NCBI GenBank assembly: GCA_900551635.1
Contig: URWQ01000014.1
Location: 1-15,164, forward strand
Length of the DNA stretch: 15,164 nucleotides
Reading direction: 5' to 3'
Source: an uncultured Collinsella sp.
GTDB lineage: Bacteria; Actinomycetota; Coriobacteriia; Coriobacteriales; Coriobacteriaceae
Both the position numbers and the translations under genes were made by a program. This document shows positions 5,115-13,096 of the stretch, one piece after another. Numbering within the stretch: position 1 is the first letter of the stretch; each line of letters begins with the position of its first letter. Under the pieces are notes generated by a model that was not told the DNA's origin, made no database searches, and saw only the letters and a program-made list of their open reading frames with translations.

Positions 5115-6186
5115 TGAGTATGTGATCCCGGAGCACTACGAGGATCTCACTCCTGCTCCGCAGCTCGACCAGAAGACCCTCAACAAGATGGCTTGGCGCT
5201 CCTGCTTCCTGCAGGCATCGTTCAACTACGAGCGCATGCAGGCCGCTGGCTGGCTCTACTCCATCATCCCCGGTTTGGAGAAGATCCACACCAACAAGAA
5301 CGACCTCGCGGCTTCCATGAGCCACAACCTGGAGTTCTTCAACACCCACCCGTTCCTTGTCACCTTTGTTATGGGCATCGTGCTTTCGCTCGAGCAGAAC
5401 AAGGTTGACATCCCCACGATCCGCGCCGTCCGCGTCGCCGCAATGGGCCCGCTCGGTGGTATCGGTGACGCCCTGTTCTGGCTGACGCTCGTGCCTATCA
5501 CGGCCGGCATCACCTCCAACATGGCCATCAACGGCAACGCCGCTGCACCGATCATCTTCCTGGTGATCTTCAACGTCGTCCAGTTCGCTCTGCGCTTCTG
5601 GCTCATGAACTGGTCCTACAAGCTTGGCACCAGCGCTATTGACGCTCTGACCGCCAACATGCAGGCCTTCACGCGTGCCGCTTCCATCATGGGCGTCTTC
5701 GTCGTCGGTTGCCTGGTCGTCACCATGGGTGGCACCCAGATCAACCTCCAGATTCCCAACGGCACCACCCGTGGTCTCTCCGCTACTACCGTGATCGTCT
5801 CCGAGAAGGAGGCCGAGAACTTCACCGGTATGGAGGGCATCGATACCGAGACCGCTGAGGCCGGTACCATCGCCATGACCGATAAGGACGGCAACGCCCT
5901 TACCGCTTCCGATGCCGACGGCAACGCTGTCGAGTGCGGCGTCACCGATCTGGGTAACGGCATGGAGTCCGTGACCTACGGCACCGTTACCGAGGATCCG
6001 GTCAACTTCTCTGTTGCCGACACCCTCAACACCATCGTCCCGAAGCTCGTCCCGCTTATGCTTACGCTGCTGCTTTACTACATGTTCGCTAAGCACAGCT
6101 GGACCCCGACCAAGGGCATTCTCCTGCTCTTCGTCCTTGGCATCCTGGGCGCTGGCCCGCTTGGTCTCTGGCCGAGCATCTGGTAA
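5104..6186 (+). CDS. agaE: PTS mannose/fructose/sorbose-family EIID component with an enlarged extracytoplasmic-type insert
   Basis: This 360-residue EIID has the usual blocks: WRSCFLQASFNYERMQAAGW near residues 31-50, the MGPLGGIGDALFW signature at 114-126, hydrophobic helices to about 210, and a C-terminal pair of helices ending at GLWPSIW. Typical family members have about 270-300 residues. The extra length is a polar, acidic segment at about residues 222-298, rich in Asp, Gly, Thr and Glu. I chose ATG 5104 because GGAGGTGA (5088-5095) lies 8 bp before it; the frame is open further upstream inside the EIIC gene. It is the last gene before a strong terminator. The symbol follows E. coli agaE usage (agaD in other systems). 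Confidence 0.92.
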   Translation: MASNEYVIPEHYEDLTPAPQLDQKTLNKMAWRSCFLQASFNYERMQAAGWLYSIIPGLEKIHTNKNDLAASMSHNLEFFNTHPFLVTFVMGIVLSLEQNKVDIPTIRAVRVAAMGPLGGIGDALFWLTLVPITAGITSNMAINGNAAAPIIFLVIFNVVQFALRFWLMNWSYKLGTSAIDALTANMQAFTRAASIMGVFVVGCLVVTMGGTQINLQIPNGTTRGLSATTVIVSEKEAENFTGMEGIDTETAEAGTIAMTDKDGNALTASDADGNAVECGVTDLGNGMESVTYGTVTEDPVNFSVADTLNTIVPKLVPLMLTLLLYYMFAKHSWTPTKGILLLFVLGILGAGPLGLWPSIW

Positions 6187-6252
6187 GGCTCTAGCTTGAG
6201 GGGTGTGTCCCTACGCGGCTCACACCCCGACCCCTTAAGCCATGTGTATGTT

Positions 6253-6286
6253 AAAAGCCGCGTGCTCGAAAGAGCGCGCGGCTTTT
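6253..6286 (+). terminator. Rho-independent terminator of the PTS operon
   Basis: A 15-bp stem (AAAAGCCGCGTGCTC at 6253-6267 with GAGCGCGCGGCTTTT at 6272-6286, one G-U pair) is capped by a GAAA tetraloop and followed by GTTTTC. A second stem without a T tract (GGGGTGTG 6200-6207 with CACACCCC 6221-6228) lies between the stop codon and the terminator and may protect the transcript 3' end. Confidence 0.93.
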
Positions 6287-6371
6287 GTTTTCTTAATGAT
6301 TCGGGTGTGGCAGACAGATAATGCATAACACCCTAGGTAGTTAGCCGAATTCGAGCAAAAGGGAGGATAGG

Positions 6372-7103
6372 ATGGCGATCGGAGCGCGTAAGCAACCGCT
6401 GTACGATCAGCTGGTCGATATTCTGACCGAAAAGATTGACCATGAATATCGCGCCGGTGACATGATTCCTTCCGAGCGCGAACTTTCGGAGCGCTATGGT
6501 CTCTCGCGCACTACGGTACGCCTGGCTCTGCAGGAACTGGAGCGTTTAGGACTGGTGGTTCGGCAGCACGGTCGCGGTACCTTTGTGACCGACCGTTCGG
6601 CAAAAGCAACCAATCTTATGCAGTCCTACAGCTTTACCGAGCAGATGCGCGCGATGGGTCGAGAACCCGAGACCACGATTCTCGAGTTTTGCGAGATGGA
6701 GGCCGATAAGAATCTGGCCGAGCATATGGGATTGCGCATCGGTGATCGCATTTTTAAGCTCAAGCGCCTTCGCTCTGCCGACAACATGCCCATGATGGTC
6801 GAACGCAGCTATCTACCGGTTCGTCAATTTCTGTCCCTAAAGCGACCGCTGCTGGAGCGTAAGCCGCTTTACGATGTGATTGAGCAGGACTTTCAGCAAA
6901 AGATTCGCGTGGCCGAAGAGGAGTTCTATGCGAGCATAGCCCGTCCCACCGATGCCCACCTTTTGGGAATTGTCGAGGGCTCGCCTGTGCTCGATTTGGT
7001 CAGGACTACGTATAACGAGTCAAACGAGGTACTGGAGTACACACTCTCGGTTGCTCGTGCCGATCAGTTTAAATACAAGGTTTACCACCAGCGCAGTAAC
7101 TAG
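6372..7103 (+). CDS. agaR: GntR/HutC-family (UTRA) transcriptional regulator, likely the amino-sugar repressor
   Basis: The 243-residue protein has an N-terminal GntR winged helix (about residues 8-75: PLYDQLVDILTEKI, the MIPSERELSERYGLSRTTVR recognition region, GRGTFV wing) and a UTRA effector domain from about 95 to 238 (EMEADKNLAEHMGL, PMMVERSYLP, VLDLVRTTYN, VLEYTLSVARADQFKY). This is the NagR/YvoA/DasR/AgaR2 type, which senses phosphorylated amino sugars and releases its operators. It starts at ATG 6372 after GGGAGGATAGG. It lies between the PTS operon and agaS, and both have an identical 13-bp TGGTTACTACCAG site in their control regions, so it probably represses both. Similarity to E. 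coli AgaR (DeoR family) is functional only; the symbol is provisional. Confidence 0.88.
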   Translation: MAIGARKQPLYDQLVDILTEKIDHEYRAGDMIPSERELSERYGLSRTTVRLALQELERLGLVVRQHGRGTFVTDRSAKATNLMQSYSFTEQMRAMGREPETTILEFCEMEADKNLAEHMGLRIGDRIFKLKRLRSADNMPMMVERSYLPVRQFLSLKRPLLERKPLYDVIEQDFQQKIRVAEEEFYASIARPTDAHLLGIVEGSPVLDLVRTTYNESNEVLEYTLSVARADQFKYKVYHQRSN

Positions 7104-7142
7104 TGCTCGCATCGTTTCCATATGGTGATTCTTTGCATTTAA

Positions 7143-7178
7143 CTGGTTACTACCAGATAACCAACCGAAGTGTATAAT
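7143..7178 (+). promoter_or_regulatory. agaS promoter with palindromic GntR operator
   Basis: CTGGTTACTACCAG (7143-7156) is a perfect inverted repeat (CTGGT/ACCAG with centre TACT). TATAAT follows at 7173-7178, about 40 bp before the agaS start. The operator covers the -35 position, where no TTGACA-like box is seen, so bound repressor would exclude RNA polymerase. The core is shared with the PTS leader site at 2851-2863. Confidence 0.7.
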
Positions 7179-7217
7179 TGCACGTCAGAGGATTACTTCT
7201 AGAGAGAGGTATTAGAA

Positions 7218-8384
7218 ATGTTCGAGAAGAGTGTCGAGGAGCTCACCGAGCTCGGCGCCCAGATCACCACGGCCGAGATTGCTCAGCAGCCCGAGCTTTG
7301 GCGTGATACGCTCAACATCTATCGCGAGAACAAGGAGGCCATCGAGGCCTTCCTGGCCGAGGCTCGCGCTATGGGCGAGGGTCGTCTGTCCGTTGTCTTC
7401 ACCGGTGCCGGTACGTCCGACTACGTTGGCGATACCTGCGCCCCGTACCTGCGTCACGCTGGCAACACTGATCTCTACGACTTTAAGCCCATCGCCACGA
7501 CCGACATCGTGAGCGCTCCGCGCGACTTCCTGCGCGCCGAGGATCCCACGCTCGTGGTTTCCTTTGCCCGCTCTGGCAACAGCCCCGAGAGCCTTGCCGC
7601 CGTTGCCGTTGCCAAGGAGCTCGTCCACAACGTCAAGTTCCTCAACATCACCTGCGCTCCCGAGGGCAAGCTCGCCGTCGAGTCTGCCGATGATTCCAAT
7701 GCGCTGACGCTGCTCATTCCGCGCGCCAACGACAAGGGCTTCGCCATGACCGGTTCTTATTCCTGCATGACCCTGCTCTCCACCCTTATTTTCGACACTG
7801 CCTCTGACGAGCAGAAGGCCGAGTGGGTCGAGACCATCGCCAAGATGGGCGAGGAGGTTATCGCTCGCGAGTCCGAGGTCGCCGATTACCTCGCTGGCGA
7901 CTTCAACCGCGTGACCTACCTGGGCTCCGGCTCCTTTGGCGGCCTTGCTCAGGAGAGCCAGCTTAAGATTCTCGAGCTTGCTCACGGCCTGGTTGCTACT
8001 TCTTACGACACTTCCATGGGCTATCGTCACGGACCCAAGTCCTTCGTCGACGATAAGACGCTCGTCTTCGTGTTCGTCAACAACGACGCCTACACCCGTC
8101 AGTACGACATCGACATCCTCAACGAGATCGGTGGCGACAAGATCGCTCAGCACACCGTCGCCGTTCAGCAGGAAGGTGCCACCGTCTATGAGGGTGAGTC
8201 CTTCACCTTTAAGGGCTACGAGGCACTTCCCGAGGGCTACCTTGCTCTGCCGTTCGTGATGTTTGCCCAGGCTATCAGCCTGCTCAACTCCGTGCGCGTG
8301 GGCAACACGCCCGATACGCCGAGCCCCACCGGCACGGTCAACCGCGTGGTTAAGGGCGTGACGATTCACCCCTTCACCGCTTAA
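7218..8384 (+). CDS. agaS: AgaS-type SIS-domain protein, galactosamine-6-phosphate deaminase/isomerase
   Basis: This 388-residue protein has two SIS (sugar isomerase) domains in the AgaS arrangement. The first has FTGAGTSDYVGD (61-72) and SFARSGNSPES (115-125); the second has LGSGSFGGLAQES (235-247) and MGYRHGPKSF (267-276). AgaS proteins convert galactosamine-6-phosphate to tagatose-6-phosphate plus ammonia, the step after deacetylation in the GalNAc pathway. The glutamine amidotransferase domain of GlmS is absent, which fits a degradative enzyme. GAGAGAGG precedes the ATG. The gene has its own GntR-controlled promoter and is closed by a terminator, so agaA downstream is likely transcribed separately. 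Confidence 0.92.
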   Translation: MFEKSVEELTELGAQITTAEIAQQPELWRDTLNIYRENKEAIEAFLAEARAMGEGRLSVVFTGAGTSDYVGDTCAPYLRHAGNTDLYDFKPIATTDIVSAPRDFLRAEDPTLVVSFARSGNSPESLAAVAVAKELVHNVKFLNITCAPEGKLAVESADDSNALTLLIPRANDKGFAMTGSYSCMTLLSTLIFDTASDEQKAEWVETIAKMGEEVIARESEVADYLAGDFNRVTYLGSGSFGGLAQESQLKILELAHGLVATSYDTSMGYRHGPKSFVDDKTLVFVFVNNDAYTRQYDIDILNEIGGDKIAQHTVAVQQEGATVYEGESFTFKGYEALPEGYLALPFVMFAQAISLLNSVRVGNTPDTPSPTGTVNRVVKGVTIHPFTA

Positions 8385-8402
8385 TCGCGTCCCCCTGTAA
8401 GG

Positions 8403-8439
8403 GCGCCCGTCCGCTCATAACGGCGGGCGGGCGCTTTTT
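8403..8439 (+). terminator. Rho-independent terminator after agaS
   Basis: GCGCCCGTCCGC (8403-8414) pairs with GCGGGCGGGCGC (8423-8434), with one G-U pair, around an 8-nt loop. It is followed by TTTTTGTTTT. Confidence 0.93.
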
Positions 8440-8501
8440 GTTTTACGTGTGCTGGGTATAAGCATCACCACAGTCAACTGCTTTAGAAGCAAGGAGTGCA
8501 T

Positions 8502-9671
8502 ATGAGCACGTACGCAATTAAGGCTGACAAGTTCTTCTTGCCGGCAGGCCCGCAACTGGGCGGCTATCTTATGGTCGAGGATGGCGTCTTTGGCGCCTGG
8601 CAGGCCGACGAGCCCTCTTGCGAGATGAAGGACTACACGGGATCGTGGATCGCGCCGGGTATGGTCGATACTCACATCCATGGCTTCTACAACCACTCAA
8701 CTACCGATAACGATCCCGAGGGCATCGATATCAGCTCGACCGAGCTCGCCCGTCGCGGTACCACCAGCTGGCTGCCCACGACGTTCACCGATGGCGTCGA
8801 GCAGATCAAGGACGCCTGCGCCGCTATCGCCCAGGCGGACGAGGGTCGTGGTCCCGACTTCTGCGGTGCTCGCATTCAGGGCATCTACCTGGAGGGCCCC
8901 TTCTTTACCATGAAGCACGTGGGCGCGCAGAACCCCGCTTATCTGATCGATCCCTCCGAGGAGGTCTTCGATCAGTGGCAGGAGGCTGCGGGTGGTCGCA
9001 TCGTTAAGAGCGCCATGGCGGCCGAGCGCGACGGTGCCGCTGCTTATGCGGCTGCTCTGAATGCCAAGGGAGTGGTGACCAGCATCGGTCACTCCGACGC
9101 CACCTACGATGAGTGCATCGCCGCCATCAACGCCGGCGCCAGCTGCTTTACGCATACCTATAACGGCCAGCGCGGGCTGCATCACCGTGAGCCCGGTGTC
9201 GTGGGTGCTGCCATGTCCACGCCCGAGACCTACGCCGAGATCATCTGTGATGGCAAACACGTAAACCCCGCTGCCATCAAGGCGCTGCTGCAGGCAAAGG
9301 GCTGGCAGCATACGGTGCTCATCACCGACTGCCTTGGCTGCGGCGGCATGCCCGAGGGCAGCTACACCAGTGGCGGCATGGACGTCATCATGAAGGACAA
9401 CCTGTGCTGGCTCGCCGACGGCAAGAGCATTGCCGGTTCGGTGCTCACGCTTGCCCAGGGCGTTAAGAACATCGTCGACTGGGGCATCGCCAGCGCCGAT
9501 ATCGCCATTCGCATGGCAACCGAGGTGCCGGCACGCTCCGCGCACATCGAGGATAAGTGCGGCAGCATCATGCCGGGTCGCGACGCCGACTTTGTCGTGT
9601 TCGACCATGAGCTTACCCTCGTCGAGACGTATGTTGGCGGCCAGAGCGTCGGCAACGCCTTTACCGAGTAA
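8502..9671 (+). CDS. agaA: N-acetylgalactosamine-6-phosphate deacetylase (NagA/AgaA family)
   Basis: A 389-residue amidohydrolase of the NagA family that removes the acetyl group from N-acetyl-hexosamine-6-phosphate. All expected catalytic positions are present: HxH at 58/60 in DTHIHG, Glu131 in LEGPF (metal ligand), His197 in GHSDAT, His218 in THTYNG and Asp276 in ITDCLG (general acid/base). The THTYNGQRGLHHREPG segment departs from the THLFNAM form of NagA. Together with the neighbours this favours GalNAc-6-P as substrate, though GlcNAc-6-P activity is not excluded. The start is ATG 8502 with AAGGAG at 8491-8496; the GTG at 8496 overlaps that site and was rejected. No clear operator lies upstream. 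Confidence 0.92.
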   Translation: MSTYAIKADKFFLPAGPQLGGYLMVEDGVFGAWQADEPSCEMKDYTGSWIAPGMVDTHIHGFYNHSTTDNDPEGIDISSTELARRGTTSWLPTTFTDGVEQIKDACAAIAQADEGRGPDFCGARIQGIYLEGPFFTMKHVGAQNPAYLIDPSEEVFDQWQEAAGGRIVKSAMAAERDGAAAYAAALNAKGVVTSIGHSDATYDECIAAINAGASCFTHTYNGQRGLHHREPGVVGAAMSTPETYAEIICDGKHVNPAAIKALLQAKGWQHTVLITDCLGCGGMPEGSYTSGGMDVIMKDNLCWLADGKSIAGSVLTLAQGVKNIVDWGIASADIAIRMATEVPARSAHIEDKCGSIMPGRDADFVVFDHELTLVETYVGGQSVGNAFTE

Positions 9672-9683
9672 CGATAGAAAAAG

Positions 9684-9715
9684 ACGGCGGGCCCGAATCT
9701 GCTCGGACCCGCCGT
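9684..9715 (-). terminator. Terminator between convergent agaA and flavodoxin genes
   Basis: ACGGCGGG (9684-9691) pairs with CCCGCCGT (9708-9715), and the inner CCGA/TCGG extends the stem past one mismatch. On the minus strand the stem is followed by CTTTTTCTATC, so it best serves the flavodoxin-like gene. On the plus strand there is no T tract, but it may still help end agaA transcripts. Confidence 0.75.
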
Positions 9716-9746
9716 ATGGGGTAAACGCTCAAAAGCACCTTCACAG

Positions 9747-10331
9747 TTACAGCTTGTTAGCGATCTTCTTTGCCGTGCGCTTAACGCCGGCCACCAGGCC
9801 TCCCGCAGGATGCTCCTTCTCGTATGCTAGGCGCTTTTCGCGCTTGGCGTACTCTTCGACGATGATGTCGCCATACTCGTCTTCGATCTTGTCGAAGAAG
9901 TCGACGGCGCCCTTAATTTCCTCAGCGGTTGGGTGTCCCTTTTGGACACCGCCGGTGAGTTTGAACGGCCCCCACGTATCAAAGCCGGGGCAGCCGTAGA
10001 CACCCATAAAGATGGCCTGCCTCATGCGGCAGATGCCATCGATATCCTTGCCGTACCACTTGTTTTTGCCGCCATAGGTCATAAGGCCAAACACCTTGTC
10101 CTGCGGCTGGAGCACGTTCGTGAGCACGCGTGCCATGTCCTTGTCGATCTCGGAGTAATAGATGCCCGTGGCGACACCGATCAGATGGTATTCGTGCAGG
10201 TCGGGATACTCGTTTTTGCCGAGCGCCTTGACGTCGAGGGTATCGATCTCGGGGTGTGCCTCGACGATGGCGTCCACGAGCTTTTTCGTATTGCCGTGAT
10301 GGCGCGAGGCGTAGAGGATGATGGTTCGCAT
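9747..10331 (-). CDS. Flavodoxin-like FMN protein
   Basis: The 194-residue product begins MRTIILYASRHHGNTKKLVDAI, whose SRHHGNT segment is the phosphate-binding loop for FMN in flavodoxin-fold proteins. Further flavodoxin features are the HLIGVATGIYYSEI loop around residues 50-65 and FGLMTYGGKNKWYG near 80-95. The C-terminal ~40 residues are charged and end in AKKIANKL. It probably carries electrons or reduces a small molecule in the cytoplasm; the partner is unknown. I chose ATG 10331 (AAAGG upstream) over the upstream in-frame codons. It is transcribed away from the epimerase-like gene and is probably unrelated to the amino-sugar pathway. Confidence 0.85.
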   Translation of the reverse strand: MRTIILYASRHHGNTKKLVDAIVEAHPEIDTLDVKALGKNEYPDLHEYHLIGVATGIYYSEIDKDMARVLTNVLQPQDKVFGLMTYGGKNKWYGKDIDGICRMRQAIFMGVYGCPGFDTWGPFKLTGGVQKGHPTAEEIKGAVDFFDKIEDEYGDIIVEEYAKREKRLAYEKEHPAGGLVAGVKRTAKKIANKL

Positions 10332-10487
10332 AAGAAGGCCTTTCAGCTGTAATTGCATCAATGTCTATATGGTACCCCGTTGCATGGCTGGGATACCGGA
10401 CGCATCGATGAACGTGCGGGTTTGTCCTTTGGTTAGGGCCGAGACGGGTACTTGCGAGCAAAAAGCAGTTGTTCGAAAGGATGGGCA

Positions 10488-11369
10488 ATGGAATACGCTC
10501 TCTCCAACGATTCGATTTCTATTAAGGTGTCCACGGCCGGCGGCTCGTTTACCTCGATTGAGGCCGACGGTCGCGAGTATTTGTGGCAGGGCGATCCCGC
10601 CGTGTGGTCCGGCCAGGCGCCGATTTGCTTCCCGATTTGCGGAGGCTTGCGTGACAACAACGCCATGACGTTTGCCGGACATCATGTGAAGCTTGCACGC
10701 CACGGCTTTGCGCGCAAGCAGGAGTGGAAGCTGTTGAGCCAAGACGAGAACGAGCTGGCGATGTGCCTGGCTTCGGAGGATAACGCCGCGCTGCTGAGCG
10801 ATTATCCGTACCCGTTTAAGCTTGTCGCTCGTTATACGCTTGAGGACGCCGCCGTGCGTGTCGCCTATGAGGTTACCAACGAGGGTACCGAGGACATGCC
10901 GTTCTTTATCGGCGGTCATCCCGGCTTTAGGTGTCCGCTCGATGAGGGCGAGGCCTATACGGACTACGAGTTGCGCTTTGAGAAAGACGAGGCTGCGGAG
11001 CTTTGCACCGCTGTCCCTTCGACTGGCTTGATTGACGTGGCAAACCGCTCCAAGAACCCCATGGTGGGGAAGACGCTGCCTCTGTCACATGAGCTCTTCG
11101 ATTTTGCGGAGACCATCTTTGACGTGCTCGAGAGCCGTCAGGTCACGCTTTCCAAAAAGGGCGAGGACAAGGGCGTCCGCCTGAGCTTTGAAGGCTTCCC
11201 ATATCTCATTGTGTGGAGCAAGCCCGAGGGCGATTTTGTGGCGGTTGAGCCTTGGGGCGGTCTTTCGACCTGTTCCGATGAGGACGATGTGCTTGAGCAT
11301 AAGCGCGGCTGCCTTGTCGCCAAGCCCAAGGAGACCGTCGTTCGCTCGTTCACGATTGAGATTCTGTAA
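10488..11369 (+). CDS. lacX: Aldose 1-epimerase-like (LacX/YeaD-type) protein
   Basis: This 293-residue protein of the galactose-mutarotase fold carries the usual catalytic landmarks: His72 in RHGFARKQEW, His144 in FIGGHPGFRCPL and Glu254 in VAVEPWGG. WSGQAPICFPICGGLRD near residues 40-56 is typical of the LacX branch. Members interconvert alpha and beta anomers of hexoses or hexose phosphates, or bind such sugars. The start is ATG 10488 after AAAGGA; an earlier in-frame start would add 12 residues without a better site. The LacC-type kinase follows by 59 bp, a LacX-LacC pairing known from tagatose-6-phosphate pathways, so it may supply the right anomer for the kinase or transporter. Confidence 0.85.
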   Translation: MEYALSNDSISIKVSTAGGSFTSIEADGREYLWQGDPAVWSGQAPICFPICGGLRDNNAMTFAGHHVKLARHGFARKQEWKLLSQDENELAMCLASEDNAALLSDYPYPFKLVARYTLEDAAVRVAYEVTNEGTEDMPFFIGGHPGFRCPLDEGEAYTDYELRFEKDEAAELCTAVPSTGLIDVANRSKNPMVGKTLPLSHELFDFAETIFDVLESRQVTLSKKGEDKGVRLSFEGFPYLIVWSKPEGDFVAVEPWGGLSTCSDEDDVLEHKRGCLVAKPKETVVRSFTIEIL

Positions 11370-11428
11370 TTCCGTTTTGTCGACTCGTATCGCGAGGCAC
11401 AAGGAGCCTGCGAGATAAGGAGCTAAAA

Positions 11429-12364
11429 ATGATCCTCACCGTTACGATGAACCCGTCTGTCGATACGCGCTATCAGCTCGATGAGCTCGTCATCGACGAC
11501 GTCAACCGTGTGACGCCCGAAAAGACCGCCGGCGGCAAGGGCCTCAACGTGGCCCGTGTCCTTGGTCAGTTGGGCGACGACGTTGTGGCAACCGGCCTGC
11601 TTGGTGGCCATATGGGCGCCTATATGGCCGAGCTCATGGACGCTAACGGCATTAAGAATGATTTTGTGCCCATCAAGGGCGAGACTCGCATTTGCCTCAA
11701 CATCCTCCACGCCGGCAACCAGACCGAGCTGCTCGAGAGCGGCCCGACGATTGCCCCCGAGGAGCTCGATGCCTTTACCGCCAAGTTCGCCGAGCTTGCG
11801 AGCAAGGCCGATGTCGTTACCATCTCGGGTTCGCTGCCCCGCGGCGTCGAGGCGGACTACTACGCCAAGATCACGGGCATTGCCGAGAACGCCGGCGCCA
11901 AGGTGCTGCTCGATACCTCGGGTGCCTCTCTCGAGGCCGCCCTTAAGTCCGAAATTAAGCCCGAGCTGGTCAAGCCTAACCTGACCGAGATCAACGGCCT
12001 TTTGGGTACGAGCTTTACCACCGACGATGTGGACGAGCTCCGCGCCGCGCTCGCCTCTGATGCCCGCTTCTCCGATATCCCCTGGGTCGTCGTGTCCATG
12101 GGTGCTGCCGGCTCCGTTGGCTTCCACAATGGCCGTGCGTTCCGCGCAAAGACGCCCGACATCCCTGCCGTTAACGCCACGGGCTCTGGTGACTCCACTA
12201 TCGCTGGCTTCGCGCATGCCATTGCTGCTGGCGCAGACGACGAGACGGTGCTGCGTACCGCCAACACCTGCGGCAAGCTCAATGCCATGGATCCCATGAC
12301 CGGCCATCTGGTCATGGACCGTTGGGACGAGGTCTACAACGGCGTTGTCGTGACCGAGCTGTAA
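11429..12364 (+). CDS. lacC: PfkB-family hexose-phosphate kinase (LacC tagatose-6-phosphate kinase / 1-phosphofructokinase type)
   Basis: A 311-residue PfkB kinase that phosphorylates a ketohexose monophosphate to the bisphosphate. Signature 1 is AGGKGLNVARVLGQLG (34-49). The C-terminal anion hole and base lie in VNATGSGDS (248-256), with Asp255 as catalytic base. The N-terminal LTVTMNPSVDTRYQL is typical of the LacC/FruK subgroup. LacC and FruK cannot be separated by eye; the AgaS product in this locus is tagatose-6-phosphate, so tagatose-6-phosphate kinase is favoured. AAGGAG (11417-11422) precedes the ATG. No FruA or FruB gene is near, which weighs against a fructose role. The tagatose-bisphosphate aldolase partner is not in the window. 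Confidence 0.85.
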   Translation: MILTVTMNPSVDTRYQLDELVIDDVNRVTPEKTAGGKGLNVARVLGQLGDDVVATGLLGGHMGAYMAELMDANGIKNDFVPIKGETRICLNILHAGNQTELLESGPTIAPEELDAFTAKFAELASKADVVTISGSLPRGVEADYYAKITGIAENAGAKVLLDTSGASLEAALKSEIKPELVKPNLTEINGLLGTSFTTDDVDELRAALASDARFSDIPWVVVSMGAAGSVGFHNGRAFRAKTPDIPAVNATGSGDSTIAGFAHAIAAGADDETVLRTANTCGKLNAMDPMTGHLVMDRWDEVYNGVVVTEL

Positions 12365-12397
12365 AAGCCTGGGCGTCGGCCCCGGCATTGCTTGCTA

Positions 12398-12529
12398 GCT
12401 CATGTCGACGACAAGTGCGGTAGCATTATGCTGGGGCGCGACGCCGAGTTTGTCGTGTTCAATCCCGACCTTACCCTGGTCGAGGCGTATGTGGGTGGCA
12501 ACAGCGTCGGTAACGTGTTTGCCGAGTAG
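12398..12529 (+). pseudogene. Remnant of a second NagA/AgaA-type deacetylase (last 43 codons)
   Basis: From GCT 12398 to TAG 12527-12529 the frame reads AHVDDKCGSIMLGRDAEF and continues to SVGNVFAE. It aligns without gaps to the last 43 residues of the intact agaA product (AHIEDKCGSIMPGRDADF to SVGNAFTE), with most positions identical. There is no start codon or ribosome binding site, and upstream of 12398 the similarity ends abruptly 33 bp after the lacC stop. It is therefore a decayed or deletion-truncated paralogue, sitting between the kinase and the YhcH gene. It still ends in an intact stop codon, so the loss seems recent or the 3' end is retained passively. Confidence 0.85.
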
Positions 12530-12561
12530 CCGCCAAAGAAGCGATCCGAGAGGGGATTTAG

Positions 12562-13035
12562 ATGATTTACGGTGCATTGGGCGATATCGAGGAGTATCGC
12601 GGAATGCTCAAGGGCCTCGACGTGCTGATCGACTGGCTCGAGGAGAACGACCCGGGGGGCCTGGGGGCCGCCAGCCATCCGATTCTGGGCGACAAGGTCT
12701 TTGCGAACGTCATGGCGCCCACGACGCGTCCCGAGGCCGAGGCTCACTACGAGACGCACCAGCGCTATCACGACCTGCAGATCGATGTCGAGGGTCGCGA
12801 GGCCTTTAAGGTTGCCACGGGCAGCCTGACGCTGGTCCAGGAGTTTGACGAGAAGGACGACTACGATCTGGTCGATTCCGACGCCTCGATCGCCGGCGAT
12901 CTTGCTGACGATAAGTTTGCACTGTTCGTTGCCGGCGAGCCTCATATGCCCACGCTCGAGTTCCCGGACGATGGCGCGCAGCCGGTCAAGAAGATCTGCT
13001 TTAAGCTGCTTGCAGATGCTTACTGGGAGGAGTAG
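12562..13035 (+). CDS. yhcH: YhcH/YjgK/YiaL-family (DUF386) cupin protein, possible sugar anomerase
   Basis: This 157-residue protein shows the family pattern: an N-terminal MIYGALGDIEEYRGM, a HYETHQRYHDLQIDVEGREAF block in the middle (the family form is H-x-x-Y-x-D-I/L-Q with a conserved Glu) and a C-terminal VKKICFKLLADAYW. The family adopts a cupin-like fold. The E. coli member NanQ (YhcH) acts on anomers of N-acetylneuraminate and ManNAc, and others pair with sugar catabolic genes. Here the substrate may be GalNAc or tagatose phosphate, by context only. AGGGGA precedes the ATG. It lies 197 bp after the kinase, with the agaA remnant in between. Confidence 0.87.
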   Translation: MIYGALGDIEEYRGMLKGLDVLIDWLEENDPGGLGAASHPILGDKVFANVMAPTTRPEAEAHYETHQRYHDLQIDVEGREAFKVATGSLTLVQEFDEKDDYDLVDSDASIAGDLADDKFALFVAGEPHMPTLEFPDDGAQPVKKICFKLLADAYWEE

Positions 13036-13096
13036 CGAGCTGCTCGGCTGAGCTGTTCGTGTTGTGAGCGTTTTCCTTTGGAGGAGCGCGCTTAGA

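Noticed and set aside
5017..6096. 359-codon open frame on the minus strand opposite EIID
   Set aside because: The product is a His/Gly/Asp-rich low-complexity string typical of antisense reading; EIID on the plus strand is certain.
7212..8369. 385-codon open frame on the minus strand opposite agaS
   Set aside because: It is a shadow of the GC-rich codon pattern of agaS; the plus-strand product has clear SIS motifs and a ribosome binding site, and the minus product matches nothing.
11423..12388. 321-codon open frame on the minus strand opposite the LacC-type kinase
   Set aside because: Same antisense effect; the PfkB signatures on the plus strand decide the coding strand.
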